Below are positions 53,389-61,128 of a stretch of DNA of 64,000 nucleotides, one piece after another. The notes below the pieces were generated by a model that was not told where the DNA came from, did not search any database, and saw only the letters and a list, made by a program, of their open reading frames with translations. Within the stretch, counting starts at the first letter, position 1, and each line of letters starts with the position of its first letter. The DNA lies in the NCBI RefSeq assembly GCF_051055405.1, contig NZ_CP167068.1, positions 2,914,001 to 2,978,000 on the forward strand, in the 5' to 3' direction. Origin of the DNA: Pseudolachnospira sp051055405 (GTDB lineage: Bacteria > Bacillota > Clostridia > Lachnospirales > Lachnospiraceae). Both the position numbers and the translations under genes were made by a program.

Positions 53389-55878
53389 CTACACCGTGAT
53401 CGGGCAAACTCCCGTTGATCGGGTACGGTTATTCACATCCTCAATGACCACATCCGTGATCTGCTTTCCGCCAGCATAAACATTTATCATCGGCGTTGCA
53501 CCGGGTCCTTGAGCTGCCTTTACAGCCTCATAGACGCCTTGTTTGATACCAGATATAATCTGAGCGTTGTTGGCAACCGCAGACCGGCCATTGATCTTTC
53601 CAACCATCTCAGGCCCGTTTTCACGGGCAATAAATACCTCTCCCGCATCCGGGAATCCGCCAGAAGCATACTGCCTCATGTAACGGCCACCGCCGCGAGA
53701 TGATCCATAAGTATTATTAAGTTGCTGGGTCATGTTATCGGCCCTCTGCTTTGCGCTGTACACCGCAGCGACTACTCCGCCAATGCCGATCGCAATTCCT
53801 GCCACTGCCGCGCCTAAAGTAAGCGCAGACTGAAATGCGCCGAATGCAATTGCTGCTGTCAGCGCTGCTGCCGTTAAAATACCAAGCACCGAAGCTATTC
53901 GCTCAATCCCGGTCATATTATTCCAGTTTTGGGCAATCGCAAGAATGCCTGATGCTACAGCTACAAAACCGATATTTGCAATCAGTGCTTGCCCGCCTGC
54001 GCTGGCAAGGATGCCGCCCAAATTGCCAAACCAGGTTACCAGATTTGACAACATTGTACAGATCTTCTTTGCTGTATAGTACATTACGATCCCAGCTAGA
54101 AGATCGATTATAACCTCTGCCATCGTCTCCACAGCTTCTTTGTTGTTCGCCGCCCATTGAGAAAATGCCTCTAATCGCTCAGTCAACCAATCCAGAACAC
54201 TAATAATGACTCCGCCAGTCCACTCGGCAATAGGATACAAAAAATTATCCCAAAACCACTTGATGGCAGGCTTTGCTGCCTTGATGGCCTCATCTAAGAC
54301 GCCAATGAGGGCCCCCATTAAATCCAGAAAGCTTGTAAGCAGATCATCAATCGTCCAAATTGCCAACGGCTCTAATACATTCTCCAAGAACCATAATAAT
54401 CCCTCTCCCACATTAGTAGCAAAAGGAGCGATACGGTCCCAAACATTACGGAGTGAGGTGTTAAGGCTGGTCCAATCTATCCCATAGGCAATTCTACTCA
54501 AAACTTCAAAAAATCTCGGAAGTCCCTCCCCCAGTACCCAGACACCAATAGGTACAAGCAGGTGCTCGTAAAAATCCTTAACCCCAGTAGCCACGAAATC
54601 TTTAACCGGTGCCAAGGCTTCTCCAAATCGACGTATTGCGTCAATAGCTGGCTGCGCAGTCAGCTTAACGCCTTCCAAAAATGCCTTGACCTTTTTAGCC
54701 GCTTTTTCTGCCGCTGCCGAGACTGCTTCCAGCTTTTCAGGCATACTGCCAAGCAGACCGTTATTCCCAAGAGTACCTGTAACTGGCGAAGATGTTCCGG
54801 CCGTTGTCGTATCAGCAGCCACCGTCTCGGGAAGTTTGTTAATTCTATCAAATCCCATCAGGGCATTCTCAATTTTTTTGGTCTGTTTTGCCGACTCAGT
54901 TAAGTTGTCAGCCATATCAGCCGTACTTCCTGCCGCTGATTCGGTTCCGGATGCTATTGCACTTCCCACACCTCCACCAGTCGCATCGCCGAACAATGCA
55001 ACCGTAAACTGACGAAAGACTTCCGCAGCCACCTGTAAGCGCTCTATTAAGCCGTTGATGACCTTAAGAACCGGCGTGAGTGCATTTATAAGCCCTTGCC
55101 CTATCGAGGCCTTGAGCTGGTCAAATCGTAACTTCAGGACACGCGTTTGATTGGCCCAGTTGTCCGATGTCCTGGCAAAGTCTCCTTGAGCCAGTGAGAG
55201 TTGCGACATCACAAACTGATACCGAAGCATTACCTTTTCTTGCTCCGTCATCTTTGCTGTTGTCTTCCCGAAGCCGTTATTAAGTGCGTACTGATCCAAC
55301 GCCGTTTGCGTCATAACAACGCCTAAATCTTTTAGGCTTTCTGTCTCACCTGTAAAAATGCTCTTGAGCTTTGTGTATGCCTCGTCCGTAGACAAATTAT
55401 AAAATGACGCCACATCCCCAGTCAGCCCGGTAATAGCAGCCGACATATCATATGCTTGCTGTGTGTTCAGCCCAAACGCCTTTGCCATTGCACCATATGT
55501 ACCCATATATTTTTTTGCCGTGGTTTCCGATAAACCAAACTGGGATATAGCATTTTGAGCAAAGGCATTTACTTGGGTGGTCATTTCCCCGAATGCGACA
55601 TCAACCACATTTTGGACCTCGGTCAAATCAGAACCAAGTTGGATACAGGACTTACCAAAAGCAATAATTGCACCGATTCCAAGAACGGAGAGAGCCAACT
55701 TCACGGCTTTCCGGACTTTTCCGAATGATTTTGCCATTCTATCCGTGTGTTTTTCCACCTGTTCCGTAGCATTTTGGGTCTGAGTTTTTAATTTCTCGAC
55801 TTCTTCCCGGTACGGCTTAGTGTATGCCTCAATCACCACGCGTAAACGCTCTAGAGTCATGCCACCACTATCACCCAT
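53389..55878 (-). CDS. tail tape measure protein
   Basis: 829 residues from ATG 55878 (GGAGGTGAGGCTC upstream). N-terminal coiled coil (EEVEKLKTQTQNATEQVEKH). The phage-related minor tail core is GAMAKAFGLNTQQAYDMSAA and SIFTGETESLKDLGVVMT. Hydrophobic stretches near residues 600-740 may enter the host membrane, and GGRYMRQYASGGFPDAGEVF is the conserved C-terminal motif. It sets tail length, here about 120-130 nm if 1.5 angstrom per residue applies. Confidence 0.93.
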   Translation of the reverse strand: MGDSGGMTLERLRVVIEAYTKPYREEVEKLKTQTQNATEQVEKHTDRMAKSFGKVRKAVKLALSVLGIGAIIAFGKSCIQLGSDLTEVQNVVDVAFGEMTTQVNAFAQNAISQFGLSETTAKKYMGTYGAMAKAFGLNTQQAYDMSAAITGLTGDVASFYNLSTDEAYTKLKSIFTGETESLKDLGVVMTQTALDQYALNNGFGKTTAKMTEQEKVMLRYQFVMSQLSLAQGDFARTSDNWANQTRVLKLRFDQLKASIGQGLINALTPVLKVINGLIERLQVAAEVFRQFTVALFGDATGGGVGSAIASGTESAAGSTADMADNLTESAKQTKKIENALMGFDRINKLPETVAADTTTAGTSSPVTGTLGNNGLLGSMPEKLEAVSAAAEKAAKKVKAFLEGVKLTAQPAIDAIRRFGEALAPVKDFVATGVKDFYEHLLVPIGVWVLGEGLPRFFEVLSRIAYGIDWTSLNTSLRNVWDRIAPFATNVGEGLLWFLENVLEPLAIWTIDDLLTSFLDLMGALIGVLDEAIKAAKPAIKWFWDNFLYPIAEWTGGVIISVLDWLTERLEAFSQWAANNKEAVETMAEVIIDLLAGIVMYYTAKKICTMLSNLVTWFGNLGGILASAGGQALIANIGFVAVASGILAIAQNWNNMTGIERIASVLGILTAAALTAAIAFGAFQSALTLGAAVAGIAIGIGGVVAAVYSAKQRADNMTQQLNNTYGSSRGGGRYMRQYASGGFPDAGEVFIARENGPEMVGKINGRSAVANNAQIISGIKQGVYEAVKAAQGPGATPMINVYAGGKQITDVVIEDVNNRTRSTGVCPITV

Positions 55879-56331
55879 GAGCCTCACCTCCTAACTCGGT
55901 GCTTTTCCTATTCTTGTTGTACCATGCCGCATATTCTTTACGGCGGCTCTTCAACTCTGCAAGCGCTTGTTCCGACTGCTGCTGTTCTTCATAGACGGCC
56001 TTCTCATCGGCGAAGAGGTCAGGATATACGTCCCACGGAGTAGGAATCGTAACTTGATTTTTGTCATCAAAAAGACGCGATATATGGGTTCCAATCAAGG
56101 CTGCCAGTTCAAAACACGTCATAATACGTTCTTTTGCTTCCCGGCGCCGGGCCTGACTCCGGCTCCACATTACATCCTGTACCTCTCCGATTGACATACG
56201 CCAAAAGGCCCCTGGGTTAATACCAAATCCAAGGGCCCGCTCATAAAGATCATATATTAGTTCGGAGATCGTTACATAGTTTCTTTCATCTCCTCGACGC
56301 GCTCTTCCATTTCTTCCTTCTGGTTCTCGGT
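55871..56331 (-). CDS. tail assembly chaperone, frameshift extension (gpT-like)
   Basis: The -1 frame is open from the slip site through YVTISELIYDLYERALGF and FWRMSIGEVQDVMWSRSQ to the stop at 55871. It would be joined to the upstream 143-residue protein as one polypeptide of about 275 residues. An internal ATG at 56197 lacks a ribosome site, which supports frameshifting. GT-type chaperones bind the tape measure during tail assembly. Confidence 0.8.
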
Positions 56332-56703
56332 AAAAAAACCGCTTACACTCATCAAAGGGATAATGACATCTACCATCAAAGTGAGATGCGTTCCGCCCTC
56401 GGCAACATATTGGTCAAACATTCTCTGTACATCTCTGTATTTGATACTGTGTTCCCACGGTGACATTGCCATCTGAATTACAGTCAGCATAACGCCAAGA
56501 GCTGGAATATTGCCCCCCATAAGTAAATTCATCAAGTTTCCCTTAAACTTCTCTTCTAGGCGGCAAGTCTGCTCAGTTGTAAGCTTTAACTTATGCTCTT
56601 TGTCTCCGACGCTCCAATATGCAAACGCTTTCTTCGCCTTTTTGATGTCGATAATATCTTCCTGCCGCTCTTCTTCCTGGACCTCGTCAATTCCAAATTC
56701 CAT
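56272..56703 (-). CDS. tail assembly chaperone (gpG-like)
   Basis: 143 residues with MEFGIDEVQEEERQEDIIDI, AFAYWSVGDKEHKLKLT and LMGGNIPALGVMLTVIQ, similar to phage tail assembly chaperones of the TAC family. It precedes the tape measure. A 7-T slip site lies 20 codons before its stop. It coats the tape measure in the G and GT forms. Confidence 0.85.
   Translation of the reverse strand: MEFGIDEVQEEERQEDIIDIKKAKKAFAYWSVGDKEHKLKLTTEQTCRLEEKFKGNLMNLLMGGNIPALGVMLTVIQMAMSPWEHSIKYRDVQRMFDQYVAEGGTHLTLMVDVIIPLMSVSGFFTENQKEEMEERVEEMKETM
56332..56338 (-). other. -1 frameshift site TTTTTTT
   Basis: Seven T on the minus strand in the zero-frame phase GG T TTT TTT ACC, the X XXY YYZ pattern. Slipping by -1 leads into an open frame that runs without a stop to 55871. 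Confidence 0.82.
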
Positions 56704-56716
56704 TTTTTACCTCCTA

Positions 56717-57130
56717 TTAAGCAGTGGGGTCTGTCACCACAATATCGGACTGTACCGCCATTGTCAGGTTAAAATCAATAACTCCATTTACCCCGCCTCC
56801 AGTCCGTTTGACTGATACTTGCGCGTCAAAAGTGGTTGTTGTTCCATCTTTTAAGGTTTCCTGAAATGACAAAATCTCTCCATCCTCTTGCGCCTTGCGC
56901 ATCAAACGGTATGGGCTGTCTTCGCTTGTATTTTCGTATTTAAATTTATACGTCATTTCGCCTGCATCGCCGATTCCGTTTTCGTACTTCTGATTTTTGT
57001 CCGTCAAGCAAGTATTCTGCACTTTTTCCGGCTCGATGCCAATGTCTGGGATTTCTTTCAGTCCAGGTAAGTCAGTATAGGCGGAACCGCCAGTCTTCTT
57101 ATATCCTAGTTTTGCACCATTAGCTAACAT
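56717..57130 (-). CDS. major tail (tube) protein
   Basis: 137 residues with ANGAKLGYKKTGGSAYTDLP and EIPDIGIEPEKVQNTCL, typical of the tail tube proteins in TP901-1-like siphoviruses. A beta-sandwich fold is expected. It stands directly before the chaperone gene. Ribosome site AGGAGCAACTAC. Confidence 0.83.
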   Translation of the reverse strand: MLANGAKLGYKKTGGSAYTDLPGLKEIPDIGIEPEKVQNTCLTDKNQKYENGIGDAGEMTYKFKYENTSEDSPYRLMRKAQEDGEILSFQETLKDGTTTTFDAQVSVKRTGGGVNGVIDFNLTMAVQSDIVVTDPTA

Positions 57131-57144
57131 GTAGTTGCTCCTTT

Positions 57145-57504
57145 CTAATAAGGATGGAAAACCTCTTGGGTCTTAACATCAATTATCATCTCATAGCGCA
57201 TAGTTTTATGTTTTCGCCCACTCGGGTCATCAACATCCATGCACTGAGTCCGTTTTAGGCCGAGTGCTGCGATTGCAGCGTCAACCGCAACCGCAGCGGC
57301 CGAAGTGCTTTTCCTGTGCCAGATATCAACGCGGTACCGGCAGTATGCTTTCTGCTCCTGCATGTCGGTATACTCCGCGACATTGTTTTCCTCCTCCATA
57401 TACTGGATGGCAAGATCATGCTCCCAGTCTTTCGGGTAACAGTCGGTAACGTTATCTGACACCTGGCACAGTGCCGCATAAACTTGATCTTTAACGTTGA
57501 TCAT
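57145..57504 (-). CDS. tail terminator/completion protein
   Basis: 119 residues from ATG 57504 (AAGGAGATTGCG). MINVKDQVYAALCQVSDNVT and the motif YRVDIWHRKSTSAAAVAVDA match small proteins that cap the tail tube. The C-terminal KTMRYEMIIDVKTQEVFHPY is common in them. It overlaps the HK97-gp10-like gene by 14 bp. Confidence 0.75.
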   Translation of the reverse strand: MINVKDQVYAALCQVSDNVTDCYPKDWEHDLAIQYMEEENNVAEYTDMQEQKAYCRYRVDIWHRKSTSAAAVAVDAAIAALGLKRTQCMDVDDPSGRKHKTMRYEMIIDVKTQEVFHPY

Positions 57505-58033
57505 TCGCAATCTCCTTAAGCCTTTTCAACAAAAAAGAGGCTATGTCCTTTTTGGCTTTGTTTTCGTTATTTTTCAGGGCCGGATACATAAAAGGCTGGG
57601 CAGGCTGTCCCTCAATTTTATAAAATCTACCCTCGGGTGTGTCAATATAAAACCATTTATACCTCTCAGCGTCAGCACGGTCAATCTGGCTCTCATGTAT
57701 CCACCAAGGCTCTTGAGTATAAGCCGGAGCCACGTTGGGGGAGATACCGTTATGATCCGACTCACCTCTGGGCCCAGTTCCGAATTCAACATACACCCCA
57801 TGCTTTTTGTTTGTGTAGCACGACCCGACATACCCATCTGACACCTGGGACACGGACGTCAGGATTGAGTTGCGCAACTCTCCGTGATTTACTGAACATC
57901 CCAGCTTTGCTTCAGCCTGCACGCGCTTAATTGCATTGCCGACCGCAACTCCCATATTCTCACTAACTACCATCTGCCCGAGCTGACCATATTTCCGGAG
58001 CAACCATTGCACTCCCTGGATTTCTATACTCAT
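57491..58033 (-). CDS. HK97 gp10-like head-tail joining protein
   Basis: 180 residues, with AVGNAIKRVQAEAKLGCSVN, SYTNKK-like GSCYTNKKHGVYVEFGTGP (typical VEFGTG motif of gp10) and QPAQPFMYPALKNNENKAK. The gp10 family completes the connector between head and tail. Its start overlaps the next gene stop by 4 bp. Confidence 0.87.
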   Translation of the reverse strand: MSIEIQGVQWLLRKYGQLGQMVVSENMGVAVGNAIKRVQAEAKLGCSVNHGELRNSILTSVSQVSDGYVGSCYTNKKHGVYVEFGTGPRGESDHNGISPNVAPAYTQEPWWIHESQIDRADAERYKWFYIDTPEGRFYKIEGQPAQPFMYPALKNNENKAKKDIASFLLKRLKEIANDQR

Positions 58034-58401
58034 AACTTCTCCATTTCAAAACGCAGGGTATCGTATGGATATATTGCAATTATTTTGTAATCGGGAGACG
58101 CCTCTGCCGGAACGCAAAGACACACTCCGTCGCCCTCTCGGAGCGTCACCCCGTCAAATTGATATGTTACATTACCGGCCGCATCGGCTATTACTTCGTA
58201 TTTCCCATCAATTCGACAGTTCCGGATATAAGATAAACGCTGCCCATATCTCTCTGCTTGCAACTTCCCCTCAGCGGGCCATACTTCCGCGCCGAACGGT
58301 TGCGGCATCCCATACTCAACATAGGAGTTTCCTTCGTCATCCTTTTGGGGGATTGCAGTCTTGAGATAGTATTGTTTGATCCTGCTTCGCTTTAGCCTCA
58401 T
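58030..58401 (-). CDS. head closure protein
   Basis: 123 residues with WPAEGKLQAERYGQRLSYIR and DGVCLCVPAEASPDYKIIAI. It fits the small beta-barrel head-closure (head-tail adaptor) proteins. The ATG at 58401 has a TAGGAGGGC site; it overlaps the connector gene by 65 bp, a long but allowed overlap in phages. Confidence 0.7.
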   Translation of the reverse strand: MRLKRSRIKQYYLKTAIPQKDDEGNSYVEYGMPQPFGAEVWPAEGKLQAERYGQRLSYIRNCRIDGKYEVIADAAGNVTYQFDGVTLREGDGVCLCVPAEASPDYKIIAIYPYDTLRFEMEKL

Positions 58402-58696
58402 GCAAGTGCCCTCCTACCCTAGCCAATCGATACCGGTTCAGCGTGGCATAAACAGATTTTGGAGCGGTGTCAAAGTTATATGACTCGCCGCCTTCACTCC
58501 GGGCCGATTCGCCTTCTGTTCCCATACGATTCAAGGCAATTACCGCCAGCTCACGTCTGGTTCTATTCAGCGGCTCCGGCAACCTGGTACGGCCAGTATA
58601 GGCCAGGATATACGCCTCCGCGTCATCTAATAAAAGAGAGAGCAACTCCTCATCGCTCTCTCCCGTCAGTTTTTTCAACATTTCAATCTCGGTCAC
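58337..58696 (-). CDS. head-tail connector (gp6-like)
   Basis: 119 residues, largely helical. LSLLLDDAEAYILAYTGRTR and ELAVIALNRMGTEGESARSE match gp6-like/YqbG connectors that attach below the portal. The gene follows the HeH protein with adjacent stop and start. Confidence 0.83.
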   Translation of the reverse strand: MTEIEMLKKLTGESDEELLSLLLDDAEAYILAYTGRTRLPEPLNRTRRELAVIALNRMGTEGESARSEGGESYNFDTAPKSVYATLNRYRLARVGGHLHEAKAKQDQTILSQDCNPPKG

Positions 58697-58924
58697 TTAA
58701 ACCACGTCCTTTAGCACCGACAACAATTCGGTTTTTGTTAAGGATGCTGTACCTTCGATACCCCTTTCCTTCGCCAGGGCTTTCAACTCATCGACTTTCA
58801 TTTTTTCAAGATCGGGTTTTGCCTCGAAATCCGCTTTCAAAGCTTTAAATCCGGCTGTCTCCAGATTGTGAATCTGGGCCTCATCCTCCACAATCCGTTC
58901 CACATTGTCTTTTATTAGTCGCAT
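58697..58924 (-). CDS. HeH/Rho-N domain protein
   Basis: 75 residues. The C-terminal half is a helix-extended loop-helix: KMKVDELKALAKERGIEGTA and SLTKTELLSVLKDV, as in Rho N-terminal and SAP-like domains. Such small proteins often follow the capsid gene in siphophages. Possible role in DNA or capsid contact. Confidence 0.78.
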   Translation of the reverse strand: MRLIKDNVERIVEDEAQIHNLETAGFKALKADFEAKPDLEKMKVDELKALAKERGIEGTASLTKTELLSVLKDVV

Positions 58925-58934
58925 CGGCTACCTC

Positions 58935-59873
58935 CTATTCCGTTGGCGCCGCATCCTTGATATTCAAATAGATGCTATCCAGTTTGTTGTCCAGTACCCA
59001 AATATCGTGGAATCTCCGGTAATCTAATTGCCATGCGTTCGCATTTTGGTTGATCGTCGGGTCGAAGATACGCGTAACATCCTGTTTCGTAACTGCAATT
59101 GGCGTAATCCGGGGACAAATCAAGAAATTGATGTCCTTTGCTGTAGTCCCTTTCACGTAGCCGCCTTGCTTCTGACCGGTGGTTTTGCCGTCATAGATGG
59201 TAATAGCCGTATACATACGGTTGGAAGGCGTAGACACAATTGGTACTCCATCAACAGAAGGCACCGCCGTGTCAATTCCCCCTTTAGAAAAAGCAATATT
59301 TGTAATCTTTCCGGCAAGCTCCATTTCCAGTTCGAAAATCATAGTTGGTGTGGCGTGGATCACCAGAGGTCCATTATACCGTTCGCGGATGGCCTTGATG
59401 CCCTCCTTGATCTTGCGAAGGGCCGAGGTTCCAGTCGCTCCCGGGGTATAACCATATTCAATCATTCCAGCTTTATTTGCGGTAATAGTTTCGGTCGCAA
59501 TCTTGGAAATCCGATATGCGTCGATCTCCGGTGCAACATATACCCGCTGGAATTCTCCCATCATTGCAGCTGCAGTAGTTACGAAATTATTCTCGTCGAT
59601 GCTAACCGGATCAAGTTGAAACTTACGACCTCTATCCTGTGTCATCTTGCGAGTCTCGTACTCGAGTGTAATGCTGCCCTGCTGGTATCCGCTATCCCGG
59701 TCATAGTCTCCTAATCCCTGGAGATTTACTTTTGGGATTTTCACCTCTGCGCCGCCGTTGTATCGCACCTGTCCTGCATTCGCATCCATCCATCCCGTGA
59801 CTGTCTCCTGAATAGCTACTTTGTCAAGCGTAGTCTGGAATAACGCCGCGGTTGCCAACGTATTAATAGCCAT
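58935..59873 (-). CDS. major capsid protein
   Basis: 312 residues with LFQTTLDKVAIQETVTGWMD, GGAEVKIPKVNLQGLGDYDR and LEYETRKMTQDRGRKFQLD, then the C-terminal FHDIWVLDNKLDSIYLN. This matches a Firmicutes phage coat family with an HK97-like fold. It directly follows the scaffold gene. No protease gene is seen, so capsid maturation may not need cleavage. Confidence 0.87.
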   Translation of the reverse strand: MAINTLATAALFQTTLDKVAIQETVTGWMDANAGQVRYNGGAEVKIPKVNLQGLGDYDRDSGYQQGSITLEYETRKMTQDRGRKFQLDPVSIDENNFVTTAAAMMGEFQRVYVAPEIDAYRISKIATETITANKAGMIEYGYTPGATGTSALRKIKEGIKAIRERYNGPLVIHATPTMIFELEMELAGKITNIAFSKGGIDTAVPSVDGVPIVSTPSNRMYTAITIYDGKTTGQKQGGYVKGTTAKDINFLICPRITPIAVTKQDVTRIFDPTINQNANAWQLDYRRFHDIWVLDNKLDSIYLNIKDAAPTE

Positions 59874-59893
59874 GTTTTTTACCTATCCTTTCC

Positions 59894-60535
59894 TTAAATT
59901 CCCATCATAAGCTTTTCGACCTGTTTTGCAAGGTCGTCATCTGAGCCTGATGGTGCTTTCTTTGGTGGCGTACCACCTTTCAGTTTTTCTTCTACCGTTG
60001 CCTGCACTGCCTCCTGAAAGGCCTTTTCCATCGTGACAATAGACTTATTACAAGAGTCAGCATCAGCATAATTAAGCATTTCGGACAAAGAGACCGGAAG
60101 CCCCTTTTCCGCCAATGTATTTTTTGCCTCCGCCATCAGTTCTCGGCGAGTAATGGCCGACTCTTTTTCGGCCAGCTCCTTTTCTTTTTTCTGGTACAAG
60201 TATTGGGTCTTCTCTTCCTTTGTCATTTTGGACAATTTTTCAGCTTCCGACAGTTTGTCATCAGTCAACGCCTGCCATTTTTCTTGCGCCCTGGTCAGAG
60301 CTGTGTTGACCGCCTTCTGCACTCTGCGGTCAAATTCTGCCTGGTGGCCACTCTTTAGTAATTCATCAAACGTGTGGGCCTGTTCTGTGCCGCTGCCACC
60401 AGATCCGGCTCCGCTACTACCGCTATTCTCTCCGCCGCCATTACCACTCACAGCCCCAGCGCCGTCTCCACCATCTATGCCATCCGGTGCATAAAATATC
60501 TGGCAGTACCCATAACGATTGTTCATAGGCTTCAT
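59894..60535 (-). CDS. capsid scaffold protein (GP20/DUF4355-like)
   Basis: 213 residues from ATG 60535 (GAAGGAGAAAA). A Gly/Ser-rich region (residues 20-50) is followed by a long coiled coil (LSKMTKEEKTQYLYQKKEKE) and a C-terminal Lys-rich tail, SDDDLAKQVEKLMMGI. This is the usual form of scaffolds that guide the capsid shell and then leave. Confidence 0.85.
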   Translation of the reverse strand: MKPMNNRYGYCQIFYAPDGIDGGDGAGAVSGNGGGENSGSSGAGSGGSGTEQAHTFDELLKSGHQAEFDRRVQKAVNTALTRAQEKWQALTDDKLSEAEKLSKMTKEEKTQYLYQKKEKELAEKESAITRRELMAEAKNTLAEKGLPVSLSEMLNYADADSCNKSIVTMEKAFQEAVQATVEEKLKGGTPPKKAPSGSDDDLAKQVEKLMMGI

Positions 60536-60589
60536 TTTTCTCCTTCTATCGCCCCGGCCCATTGCAATTGCCCCAGGTCGTTACGTAGT

Positions 60590-60640
60590 TTATTGTCGTT
60601 TCGGACAATAAAATAACACGCCGAAGCGTGCTGTTGCCTT
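60590..60640 (-). terminator. hairpin pair upstream of the scaffold gene
   Basis: CACGC-ttcg-GCGTG followed by TTATTTTATT on the minus strand, then TATTGTC / GACAATA (60590-60609). It could act as a weak terminator or attenuator before the scaffold gene. Confidence 0.45.
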
Positions 60641-60660
60641 ATACGCTTTTATTCATAAAA

Positions 60661-60801
60661 TTAAACCTTCGTTAAAACCAACATTAACGTACAGTAATAA
60701 ATGGTGTTCGCAATTCGATTACGCCTTGCGTTCACTACCGCCATAGCGACACAATATAATAGGCTCATTACTTTTAGCACAAGCACAATTTGCAAAAACA
60801 T
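60661..60801 (-). CDS. small hydrophobic protein candidate (46 aa)
   Basis: 46 residues, MFLQIVLVLKVMSLLYCVAM at the start and TLMLVLTKV at the end, with a basic middle. One or two membrane segments are likely. GAGGACGGGGATAT precedes the ATG, a fair ribosome site. It lies between the two RNA-rich terminator structures. It may be chance, but its position after the nuclease-bearing MuF gene makes an immunity or membrane role worth testing. Confidence 0.35.
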   Translation of the reverse strand: MFLQIVLVLKVMSLLYCVAMAVVNARRNRIANTIYYCTLMLVLTKV

Positions 60802-60823
60802 ATATCCCCGTCCTCATTCGTCT

Positions 60824-60861
60824 CAAATAAAAACCACCCAATCAAATTTTGACTGAGTGGT
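60824..60861 (-). terminator. intrinsic terminator after the RNA elements
   Basis: Minus-strand stem ACCAC / GTGGT extended by CA/TG pairs, followed by TTTTTATTT. It would end transcripts coming from portal and MuF after the two RNA elements, so the scaffold and capsid genes would need readthrough or a separate promoter. Confidence 0.65.
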
Positions 60862-60890
60862 GTAAATAATCCATATTACTTAATCAGGTG

Positions 60891-60974
60891 ATTATCCGGC
60901 AGACGTCGCATCTTCTGCATCTCTTTTGACCCTTAGGGTGCGTGGTTGCAACGAATTTTACTACATCAGATAAT
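60891..60974 (-). ncRNA. structured RNA candidate, element A
   Basis: About 84 nt with the same plan as element B: closing stem ATTATC/GATAAT, hairpin GTAGT/ACCAC (one mismatch), hairpin ACCC-taa-GGGT, hairpin GCAGA/TCTGC. A loop-loop pairing CGTTGCA / TGCGACG joins the first and third hairpins. The sequence GAGATGCAG is identical in both elements. No known riboswitch or ribozyme matched. Confidence 0.62.
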
Positions 60975-60997
60975 ATCCAACCATTATACATAATCAA

Positions 60998-61100
60998 GAA
61001 GCTATTTGGCAGGCGTACCATTCTCCTGCATCTCTCGGGTTTCCCCTGTCAAGCCAGCGGCGTGTGGACGGGTACGAAATCTTCCACCTCAAATAGCTTC
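60998..61100 (-). ncRNA. structured RNA candidate, element B
   Basis: About 103 nt closed by a perfect 11-bp stem GAAGCTATTTG / CAAATAGCTTC. Inside are hairpins GTGGA/TCCAC, GGG-gaaa-CCC and GCAGG/CCTGC. A kissing interaction CGTACC (61076-61071) with GGTACG (61019-61014) takes the place of CGTTGCA / TGCGACG in element A. Both sides changed together, which supports selection for the fold. It starts 29 nt after the MuF stop. Confidence 0.68.
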
Positions 61101-61128
61101 TCTCATATGATACTTAATTATATCAATT

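Noticed and set aside
60891..60974. Resemblance of element A (CACGCA) to a c-di-GMP-I riboswitch
   Set aside because: The GNRA tetraloop/receptor and the order of helices do not fit; element B lacks the motif.
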